From Pochonia chlamydosporia 170 (lineage: Eukaryota > Ascomycota > Sordariomycetes > Hypocreales > Clavicipitaceae): a stretch of 64,000 nt of DNA. The stretch is taken from NCBI RefSeq assembly GCF_001653235.2, contig NC_035790.1:5766001-5830000 (forward strand), in the 5' to 3' direction. Below are positions 34,446 to 43,696 of this stretch, in pieces (the stretch's first letter is position 1; every line of letters starts with the position of its first letter). The translations under genes were made by a program, and so were the position numbers. A model generated the notes under the pieces. That model was given only the letters and a program-made list of their open reading frames with translations, ran no database searches and was not told the origin of the DNA.

Positions 34446-35332
34446 CACTGGCTGTTGCATTTCTTGGGCGGCTGCAAGAGATGCTGGCCGGTGCGGAAGG
34501 GAGCATATACCCCGGTGCTCGGTTGTCGAGGCACCTGTGCGAGGGGACGAAATTACGAGTCATTTATATTGCGAGAGCGATGCCATTTGAAGTTGATTTA
34601 GGATTTACATCGAGGACTGTTGAGAGGATATAAGATTTCTTGGATATATGAGCCATGTATTGAGGCTGGGGTAATGATGTGACGAAAATTCAGCATACTG
34701 CATTTGCGCCGACGAATTTTGCAAGGATACTTGGGTTACTTATTGGGAATATTTGAGCATACAACTTTTTGATTGGATTGTAGAATATGGACTTTGGGTT
34801 AAAATTTACTCTACTGTGTATAGGGTGTCCCAACAGCATTGGGCATAATTGGGCTACATAGACTGAATAGCAAGGTGCAACAAACACTTACTTACTCTTC
34901 ACTCTGCGCACGGTCCTTGAACTTTGTTTCTTTTCAACAGTATGCGCCACTTCCCTGAGTTGTCTGTTACAAGTGCAGTCTTTGATCGACAATCGACCAA
35001 GAGAAAGTTTGTTGAACCACAAAACAAAGAGCGCAGGACAGGTGAGTTTGGAGAATGACTGTCCGAAAACACACTCCTCTCCTTCAAAGAAGAAATTTTG
35101 AACCGTCTTTGCAGAACTGATGAATCGATCAGGTAGTACAGGATGGAATATATGCCTTTGTTGTTCACCAAAGGATGAACCCATGACCAACTGTCACTTT
35201 GGTCTATATTAGGACGAGACAAACCCGCCAGGGATCCAACTTTCTCCAGCACAAACGTAACTGAGCAAACAATTTTCAGAAACTTCTCCATCTCAACACA
35301 TCACTTCACTGGCGTCTCATCAACCCTGAACA
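34446..35332. other. Intergenic, no clear gene
   Basis: About 890 bp between two short ORFs. A 130-codon minus-strand frame (35291-34899) begins with ATG but has no family resemblance or gene-like features, so I do not call it. No repeat is seen. Confidence 0.4.
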
Positions 35333-35497
35333 ATGCCATCCTCGAGCGGGTCGAAGTCGTTCCCGGAGCCGGACACCCCAGAGACAACTCAGTCGGATGA
35401 TCCCTTTGCGTACCTTGACGGTCTGGAGCCGAATCCGTATCTTTCTAAACCTTCAGGTGCTTCTGCAACTTCCAAGTCCAAGTCGAAGCCTCGCTGA
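35333..35497 (+). CDS. Possible 54-residue hydrophilic small protein
   Basis: A complete 54-codon ORF with a good start context (ACAATGCC) and an in-frame stop two codons upstream, so it is not part of a longer upstream exon. The product is Ser/Pro/Lys-rich and acidic in the middle (DDPFAYLDGLEPNPYL), ending in a lysine-serine tail. It has no signal peptide or membrane segment and is probably disordered. I recognise no family. It may be a real small gene, one exon of a spliced gene or chance. Confidence 0.3.
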   Translation: MPSSSGSKSFPEPDTPETTQSDDPFAYLDGLEPNPYLSKPSGASATSKSKSKPR

Positions 35498-36442
35498 GTC
35501 TTTTGTTGGAGCGTACACTACATGTTTGTGTAGGTTCGTTGGGTTGCTCTGGTGAACATGGTGTCAAACAGCTAACAAGCCTGTCCAGTTTCGATCGAGT
35601 TTAACTTGATTTTTCGAAGTTTTGGGAGTTTGTCATGCAGGTTCGTCATAGACTTTGGGCTTGCTTTTGGAAGGAGGAGAATGTGATATGGGAGTTGAGG
35701 GAGGTCTTGCAACACGGCGGGTGGCTGTAACAGTAGCACCATCATGAACATGATATGTGAGCATGAGTAGCAAGGGACATCTTGAACAAGGGGGCTGGTT
35801 TTGCCACGAAGGGCACTGGATACCACTACTGTAGTTGTACAGGGCGGATGCTTTCAAATTCAGAGCACTTGTTCAGTCCACGAGGCTAGAGAACAACTTG
35901 AGATGGTTCCATTTTGTGGCTGGTTCGGACAAGACGGAGGGATTCGTTTATTCATTTTCCGCATAGATCTGACGAATTCGTTGAGAATAGCACCAGATAG
36001 ATACCCCTCACCTAATACATTCATTATTGAACCGAGTTGATGTCTTGTTCATAGTCTGCGGCCCTTTTGTTCGTACTCTCATCCATGTGTTCGCCATACT
36101 ATTGATAGGCTCTCAATATAAAGTAGAGACGAAATTCCAACACATGCCAAGATGAGTTCTGTATCTGTCCACTATGTACACCGTACAAATGCGTGATTCA
36201 CCAGTCTGCAAACCCATTGTGAAACACCACATTGTTCTGTTCGGCAGCCAGGCCTCGCACACGAATCCTATGAGTTATACCTCCCATCGCGACAAATCGC
36301 ATATATAAAGATGCCCTCAATCTCATGACGACAGCTGTATCCCATTCCCGCCACCTCTCCTCTAAGACAACAGTGTCGCATACTCTACCAAACTTCTCTC
36401 GAACTTTTAAACGTTGAATCATTTCGTGGTAATTTTCATACA
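35498..36442. promoter_or_regulatory. Intergenic upstream of the repeat protein gene
   Basis: About 950 bp. The final 150 bp before 36443 resemble a fungal 5' leader. No other gene or repeat is supported. Confidence 0.4.
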
Positions 36443-37294
36443 ATGGAGGCCATGACTGTGAACCCACTAGATACTCGCCTGTCGCGGCCAGGTGATTCTG
36501 GAGATTTGAGCTCCTCTATTCACTTTTCGATGTCAAGTGAATCCGAAGATCTGAGCACCCCCATGACCGACGCTTCTGAGCCTTCCAATATCCCAATTTG
36601 GGATCCAGACACTGAAACTTTGCCGGACGAAGCCATCCCTGACCACAAAACCGAGCAAACAAGAGAAACAAAGGACGGCGTGGCGCTTCATGCTGCGATC
36701 ATGGGCCTCGGCAACAGCAGGTTCGAAATAGTCAGATGTCTTAATGATATACTCTCCCAATCCCTCATCGAACTGTCTTCCAAGATCAGACTATGCCAAT
36801 CCAGCTTGGCAAATTGCGACGACGACGTCACCATGAAGTATTACGCAAGCATGTTGGACAGGCTTCTTGAGATGCTAGAATTTACGCAGAAGCAGCTTGC
36901 TGTGCCGCAGAATCAAATGAAGGAATCTACAAAGAAGCACTTTGCTGAGCTGGGGATTACGATGCTACAACCTACAGAGAATCAGTTCGCTGTACCTCAG
37001 AATACGATGCCGCAGTTGGCGAATAACCAGTTCTCCGGACTGGAGAATACGATGACGGATGCGACTTTCTTCACGCAGCAGGACTACGACCAGGCGCAAC
37101 AGCAAGACTACTTGTGGTCAGATAATGGTCCGACGTCATTCGCTCAGCTGTTGCAGGATTCAACTACGATGGGAGACGCCGTTGATGGTACAGTCCTGCC
37201 GTCGACGGAGTTTGAGGGCCAGGAATTTAATGAGCAATTCGCGGATACTACGTTGCTCTTGCGTGGCATGTCGGTCTCCCGTGAGCAACAATGA
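36443..37294 (+). CDS. Hypothetical 283-residue protein with four 15-residue repeats
   Basis: Intronless ORF starting with ATG in a good context (ACAATGG). The first 80 residues are Ser/Asp/Thr/Pro-rich and acidic. Residues about 80-147 look helical (ALHAAIMGLGNSRFEIVRCL through YYASMLDRLLEMLEF). Residues 148-207 are four tandem 15-residue units, best seen in QLAVPQNQM and QFAVPQNTM, with weaker units HFAELGITM and QFSGLENTM. The tail is Gln/Asp-rich. No signal peptide or known domain is visible. The unit pattern [QH][FL][AS]x(4)[TQ]M repeats exactly every 45 bp. Function unknown; acidic and glutamine-rich composition would suit a transcriptional co-regulator, but that is speculation. Confidence 0.6.
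   Translation: MEAMTVNPLDTRLSRPGDSGDLSSSIHFSMSSESEDLSTPMTDASEPSNIPIWDPDTETLPDEAIPDHKTEQTRETKDGVALHAAIMGLGNSRFEIVRCLNDILSQSLIELSSKIRLCQSSLANCDDDVTMKYYASMLDRLLEMLEFTQKQLAVPQNQMKESTKKHFAELGITMLQPTENQFAVPQNTMPQLANNQFSGLENTMTDATFFTQQDYDQAQQQDYLWSDNGPTSFAQLLQDSTTMGDAVDGTVLPSTEFEGQEFNEQFADTTLLLRGMSVSREQQ
36884..37063 (+). repeat. Four 45-bp in-frame tandem repeats
   Basis: Encodes residues 148-207 of the hypothetical protein as four 15-residue units. Units 1 and 3 are the most alike (both AVPQN); units 2 and 4 are diverged, suggesting pairwise duplication of an older two-unit block. Confidence 0.65.
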
Positions 37295-37831
37295 GTACTC
37301 TTGAAGAATCAAGAGATAAAATTTTTGATGAGGAGGAGTCGTGATTTTGGTTGAGGGTTTTGTATAGATATGGAATTTCTTGTTGTTGACTATCCCTAAT
37401 TTTGTTAGTATTAAAATGACGTTTTGTTACTTTGAGACCTGTGTTGTGCCATGTATTGCTTCATGCTTGAACTTTGATAGCGAAGGCTGCTGTGAATGGA
37501 ACGCTCAAAGGATGGACTTTAGTCAGTCTGTTCATGTACACCAAGGCCTTTTCAATTTCAACTTTGTTTCTTTGCTGCTACATAAGGTCTTCCCTCTGAA
37601 TAATGAGCGTGAGCTACCACGGAACAACTACAGGAGGAGATGCTAGGTATGCTAAATATCAAACCAACAGAACTAGGCGGTGCTGCCTCTAACCTAGGGG
37701 CAGTACACTTCAACCGCTGATCTCCAAATCCCTTTGAGTAGACAGGCGGCAAGGTCCAACCACGTAGTTCAGTGCAACCAGTTCCTGAACAAACTACCAG
37801 CCGAGAACAAAGGTTTCCGAGTTCAGATTGT
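37295..37831. other. Convergent 3' intergenic region
   Basis: 537 bp between converging genes. Nothing beyond likely 3' untranslated sequence is seen. Confidence 0.45.
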
Positions 37832-39040
37832 TTAGAAGGCAATCTCTTGACGAGCTGAGTTGAATTAAGTTAGCATATACTCGTTGAACTGTTTGGGTTA
37901 CTGTTCCTTACCTGCCACTTGTCCATGTTCGTTTCCCACCTGACCAACATTTGTTACCACGCGGCTAACAAGAGAGTCGTCATCAGAACCTTCATTCTCT
38001 CGTTTGTAAGCCTCCAGGTTCATCACATCATCCACACGTCTTTTTCTCAAGCCTCCTGCAGCTTGGGCCGCTTCCAATGCCGCATCTTCCTTCTGCTCTG
38101 CCGCATCGGCCGCAGCAAAAGCAGCAGCATCTTCATCTCGAGCTTCAAGATCGCCAGAGTCATCAACATCCCTAGCCTCGAAGACATTACCAGCCGCAGA
38201 TGGACCATCGTCCCCTTCATCACGCTCTTCCAGAGCACTGCCTGCAATCTCGTCATCAGATCTTGCCGAAAGAACCTCGCCGGTATCCCTCCGCACAACA
38301 ACGTAATCATCGCCACGCTCCTCCAGGAATCTCGCAACAAGATCAAAATCATAACCAACGCTTCTCTCCCGACGCTCCAAAAAGTCTCCAGGGGTATCAA
38401 CAAGACTCCTGCGGCTTGGGCTGTTGCCAATGTCCTCACGTATCGTGATGCCAGCATCACTTTCAAGGTCCCGGCCCCTGTTCCTGTTCTTTCTGTTCTT
38501 TCTGTTCTTCCCGTTCCTTCTGGACTTCCTGTTCTTTCTGTTACGACGCCTTCCCTTCCCCCGTGCTCGTGTTCTACGACCCTTTCCCCTCTTCTTGCCT
38601 CGTCTCCTGCCTCTTTTACCGGTTGCGTTGTTCGTTACTCGATTTGCAGCTGCACCACCCTGGCAAGATTGGCTTGCGTTATTCCTGTTCCTGGCTTTGC
38701 TGGCAGCTTTGCCATTTTTACCACCAGCGCGTTTCTTTGCGGCTTTAGCACCGTTGGCCTTGACACCGTTGTTGCCGTTGTTGCCGGTTTGTGCGCCGTT
38801 GTTGACTTGGTTCCCGTTCTGGTTGGCAGCGTTATTTCCGCCTCGGGCTTCCAGTGCATCTCCTGTAAGTTAAAATGTCAGAGTTTATTACTTTTGTCCC
38901 AGCGCGCATTGCTGAGTTTGGAATTCTCAAGCCAACGTACCTGTGCCTAACTTTCTCTCGTCTAGGACATCAGCTGGGATGGAATCGGCCAGCTGTGCCA
39001 AGAGAACGACACTATAAGTGACGATATTGGAGACCTTCAT
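37832..39040 (-). CDS. Secreted protein with a highly basic core and repeated [LF]E[AE]R motifs
   Basis: Three exons on the minus strand (39040-38941, 38862-37912, 37854-37832) encode 357 residues. A signal peptide begins MKVSNIVTYSVVLLAQLADS. After LEARGG comes an Asn/Gly/Gln/Ala-rich region, then about 60 residues dominated by Arg/Lys, including repeated RKN units. The C-terminal half is acidic and carries FLERRERS, FLEERGDD, ALEERDEG, VFEARDVD and DLEARDED. Many KR and RR pairs could be Kex2 sites, so the precursor may be cut into several peptides (inference). The last intron (GTAAGG, TGCTAAC branch point, CAG) adds the ending AARQEIAF; if retained, the protein ends four codons later as GKEQ. 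I recognise no known family. It resembles small secreted or effector-type fungal proteins in having a signal peptide, no domain and strong compositional bias. Confidence 0.68.
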
Positions 39041-40861
39041 GGTGCAATTACTAGTTTGAAGTCTTGGTTCAAAGAGTGACCTGCACTGTAGATGGTGTTT
39101 GAATGAAGAGATTAGACAGCTGTCGGCTCTCCTGTAGCCAAGCCTGATAAGATGGATGTATAGTTTGAATGAGGAAATAGAATAAGAAATAATATATAAA
39201 GACTCAGTCACAGACTGTGTCTCAGGTATTGAAGTGTAAGTCGTGGTGAGTTGAGATGAGAAACTCCAAAACTGAGCAGTCGAGCAACCAAGTTTATATT
39301 TCACTCCAGAGCCAACAACTACCGTCCTTTGTCGAATCGTAGTCTAACGACGGCGGTTAATCGCGACTCGACATGGTGCGCAGTTTTTGCCATCGTTGGA
39401 CGCATCATGGTGTTGTACAACCAAAGCCCACCGCTCTGAGACGTCTTATCCCTGTGACAGGCTATGTTGGTAGAAGAACTACTAGAAGGATTTATGCATC
39501 TCGAAACAGAAACTTGTTTCTAACGATATACAGCGCGAATATCATCTCTACGAAATATCATGGTTACTCGTCAGCCACGCCTGACATCTATTGCAAACAA
39601 TACAGCCTCCACGGCGACATGTAGCTTACAGTACATCAATGTGAGATCTGCCGTAAATCAGCCCATCGATCCGTAGGCATAATCCTGGACTTGGATCCAT
39701 CACTGAATCTGTGTGAAACATATCTGTCCGTAGCATTTCTCCTCCGCCATGTTGTCGAGTCGTGACGCAAGGCGCAAGCCTCAAAAAGACTCGCCATTGT
39801 TGGTCCGACAGCCACACGACTTGTCGGCAGATATGTAAATAAATGATTCAAGGCACACTAAATAATAGTTTGCCTTGAAATGGCACGAAACACGGATATA
39901 GTTGAGCCGGTCGTGGCAACACCAATGCTGGTGTTTTGACCTATGTCAGTCTCTAAACTGGCTTTCTTGGGGGCAACAAGAACATGTTAACGGACGAGAA
40001 AGGAATTGCACACCTTAGATCTTACATCTCATGCAACTTGACGGCCATTAGGGTCGCCGAACCAGTTCCAAAGCTCGGAGACTATTCGACATGGCACAAG
40101 AAAGGCTAACAAACTACAAACAGGCTGCATGAGAACCGACCTCGTTCCTGGTTTTCAACACAACTTTAAACTAAGAAAGCATATCAAACCATCCATAAAA
40201 AGAGTAAGAGTTTGGCTGAAAGCGAGTCGCCATAATGCCAAGCTTCGATGCCGCTGTGCATTCAGCCACACTTGGTACGCTCCCGATTGGTTCTCATCGA
40301 TCAGCCCATGCATTCTTGAATCTTGACATTTTTAACTTATGAAACAGAAGAATACTCACGCACTCATGGGGCACAATTCCCTCAGAGGCTAAATAGCACC
40401 GTAAATCGCCTACCATGGCCCCACTGCATCTAATTCAGCCCAGTTTCAAACAAAACTGGTCCTTGCGGCCATCAGAAACCACAACTGCTTCACCTGTTCA
40501 CAAACCATGAGCCCTACCAAGGGTCTGTCCCGAAACGGGGCAGTGAGTAAGTAATTACAGCCTCGAGGCAGTTCTGCGAGTCATTGCAACGGGCTGGGTT
40601 TGCATAAGTTTCTGCTCAATAAATTATGGCCATAATGTGTTTGTCGCCTTGCAGTCCACATCGCCACGAACCACGAAGCGTCAAAGCACCCCTAGAAGTT
40701 ACACGAAAATCATGCCGTCCACTGATTGAGAAATATTATGCAAAGAAAATGTTGCTCTATGTATCGCTGTTTTGGTATCTATAATGAAACCCCGTTTACC
40801 CAACCACTAATCCCGAGTCATACTGAAACTTCCCATGCCATCGCATCCCGTCAAGTTTTCA
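39041..40861. other. 1.8-kb intergenic region
   Basis: The left 270 bp are the leader and promoter of the secreted basic protein gene. The remainder to the Apd1-like stop at 40862 holds only short frames and no repeat that I could recognise. Confidence 0.45.
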
Positions 40862-42100
40862 TCACCAACTCGTCAATCCCTTCATTCTGTCAAACCCACC
40901 ACGTAATTGACTCTCCGGCTTGACCAACTTGCCCTTGAGGACAGTATACCTAATCAGATTCTCGCAGTCCTCCGGCTTCACTCTCGCCAGCCAGATGCCC
41001 TGCGCAGCACCAACATCCGACTTAGTATGACCGTTGGTCGTCCCATTAGAGGCGCCATTCTTTTCTGCCTCTTCTCCCGCCGTCTCATCCACCTCATCTT
41101 GCCCAAAGGCATTTGGTCTCCGGTAAATCATGACATTAGCAGAGTACTTGTGTCCACCGACATGGTTGATAAAGTAGATGCCAACGCCACCGGGTCTCTC
41201 GTCATGAAGATCACGATACAAGCCCAAGGGCCGCAGGTGTCGTTCAAACTCCTTCCGTAATAGGGGGGCACTCTGGCCGCAGCGTGCATCTCGTGTTCTG
41301 TGACTGCACATGAGGATCACGGCGTTGTGAGGACAGGTTTTTGTGCCAAGGACGGGGACATCCGCCTTGGGACTGGGTAGTGACGCGGGGAAAGAATAGG
41401 ATGCTAGTGGTGAGTTGGTAGTGGGTGCCTTGTTGATGACTTCGCTGATGAGGGTGTCGACGTTTGTTGGGTGTACGTTTTCCACAAGAGTAAAGGCCGG
41501 GAGGAGGAGAAGCGTTGTAGGCTCCGAGTAGTCGTTTGTGTCATGTGGTGTGGGCATATTTGATGCTGAAAGCATGAGTCTCTGACGATGTGTTAGCAGC
41601 GTTTTCTTGAGAGTTTGCTTTGACGTGACGACACCATCCAAGGCAGTTCATCAACACCATGAGATCATGATGCTGATATACCACATAATCATAAAATCCA
41701 GAGATGACAACAAAACAACAATACTCACCCCGTTATTCGGTCCATCCGATTTACTAATAGCCTCCATAACACTGCCCTTCTCATCCCCCACATCCCTCAC
41801 CCAGTCTGACTTCCCCGTACCCACCACAACATGCGTACTCCACCCCTTGACATGCCCATACAGGACATCATCCTCCTCGATCTTGAATCCCCTCGGATAT
41901 CTGACCGTACAGCTATCACAGTCGTGCAGACACTCCTCGCCATCCTTCTCCGGGTCCGTCTTGTCAAACAGTTCATTATACGCCGGGGTAGCAGCCTTCC
42001 CACCTCCCAGGACAGACGACATGAGCGACTTGAGAGAGACAGCCATCTTCTGCTTGACGGGCATACGGGGGAGGGATTGGGTCGTAGCGGCAGGTGCCAT
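40862..42100 (-). CDS. Apd1-like [2Fe-2S] sucrase/ferredoxin-like protein
   Basis: Two exons (42100-41729 and 41581-40862) encode 363 residues; the 147-nt intron has GTGAGT, a TGCTAAC branch point and TCAG. The N-terminal half has the C-x3-C-x2-C stretch CLHDCDSC and GWSTHVVVGTGKSDW. The C-terminal thioredoxin-like ferredoxin domain has CSHRTRDARCG and HVGGHKYSANVMIY, matching the two cysteines and two histidines that bind the unusual [2Fe-2S] cluster in yeast Apd1. That family is linked to redox-cycling drug sensitivity and the cytosolic Fe-S assembly route (family knowledge). An Ala/Gly/Asn/Thr insert (GEEAEKNGASNGTTNGHT) separates the cluster domain from the C-terminus, which ends with a tryptophan. 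The terminal Trp is notable because some cytosolic Fe-S client proteins end in Trp as a targeting signal. Confidence 0.85.
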
Positions 42101-43696
42101 TGTGAAAAAGAAAGGAGGGGGGGGGAGAAGATGGGGAGTGGTTGATATAGTACGGGGACCCGTAGACGTATGTCCGAATAGATGGGGCCGTGTCGGTTTT
42201 GCTGGGGCGCCGAAGTCAAGGAAGCAGAAAAAAAGGTTCCTTTAAAATTGGGCCCGCGGTTGACGTTGCCGGAAGGTCGACAGTATTCTCCAGGCACCAG
42301 GGTCAGTTTTTGATGGACGATCTGTCAAGTGGGAATCTTTTTGCGCAGCGCTTCAGAATGTGGCGAATTCTGTTCCAATGGGAACGAGGTTGACCGGCTG
42401 GTTTCTTGGGTTTTTCGTAGTCGGACAGAGTGGGATAGTGGGGGGGCTTTTGAGCCGCTTACCAACTGCAGTGCCAAGCGCGCGGTGAGGGTAGTAATTC
42501 CGTTATCAGATCCGATAATCACATCACCTCTTCTCCGGGAAGGAGCATACACACCAAGTCTGACACTTTCGCTCGGACAAGAATCGTGGAAAGGAGTGGA
42601 AAGGAAGCAAGTTTGCGACAAAGATTTTGGTTGTATTTATGTTTTTGCTGCAAATGCCTATATCAGATGGTTGTATGCCCCTGACACGCAACTTTCCGCG
42701 TGTTTCTCCTGCTAATCTGACTTTTCCCCTCCCCGACGGCCCGTTGAAGTTGGTGAACTTGGCAGTTACGCCGCGTAACTCCGAGGGCAATGTCAGCGGG
42801 TTTTAGTGCGACACACCATTTTTATCAGATCTAGTGACATTTGGCGCTGCCTGCTTGTGTATTTGCTTCATTTATTCATTCATTTATTTATTTTCTACTT
42901 TTGTTTTTACATCTCGTTTTATTTTAAAGAATAGCTAGCTGATAAACAGTCGTCCAGCATCATCTTCACCCACTCCCTACACAGTTCGCACAATCCAAAC
43001 CCAAAATACCGAGCACGTCCTCCCACGGCCAGATCAATCTCAACCAACGCTGTGGAGTTTCCCCAGTCCAGTCCGGTGATACAAAAAGACCGACAGTCAG
43101 CTCAGAGTAACACTTCGTCAGCGCCACACCCTGCAAGCTCCATTGGCTGGACCAGCGTCAGCCCTGTGACCCTGTTGGTGCCTGTCGACCTCCTTCGAGG
43201 TTCTCAACACGCGGCGATTCGGCGTTAAGCCCGTGAGCCTCTAATCTTGCATAATATCATACCCAGGCGTCGTCATCTACTACAAGTGCCGTTCTATTCG
43301 ACAAGGGTCATTAATATCGCTAATCTCTTTCTGTCTTCTGTTTATTGACGGTCTAGACAGGGTAGGGCATGAATTGAACGGAGGCACGCACACTCCCCAT
43401 ACGACGAACACTACCACTGGCGGTGCAACTAGGAGAGAAACTCTTATCATCAGTCATGAGAAATACAACCCTACATACCTCCCGCAATGAGATATTAAAC
43501 GACAACATGTAACATCGTCATCCATACCGCCCAGATATAGATTTCATGACATCAAATTGCGAAAATGAACCCCAAGATACACCGCATATAACCAGTCACT
43601 CAATGTATCAAAACACATACTCGCCCAATTCAAGCCACACTTTTAGACAAGGGTAGGAAAACAGAAATCATCTTGTCGGCTCGCGCTCATCTTCAT
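42101..43696. promoter_or_regulatory. 1.6-kb intergenic region, Apd1 promoter and acyltransferase 3' flank
   Basis: Contains the promoter of the Apd1-like gene and the 3' flank of the acyltransferase gene. A 128-codon plus-strand frame (42329-42715) has no family support. A T-rich stretch lies at about 42870-42930. No mobile element is recognised. Confidence 0.45.

Noticed and set aside
34899..35291. 130-codon minus-strand ATG frame
   Set aside because: It starts with ATG and a mildly hydrophobic N-terminus, but there is no domain, no intron and no supporting context. Kept out for lack of evidence.
37919..38950. 343-codon open frame on the plus strand
   Set aside because: It lies antisense to the secreted basic protein. 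It has no ATG-based start evidence, its product is a translation of the complement of the Arg/Lys tract, and the minus strand has the signal peptide and consensus introns.
41607..42245. 212-codon plus-strand frame
   Set aside because: Antisense to the Apd1-like gene and its intron; product has no family resemblance.
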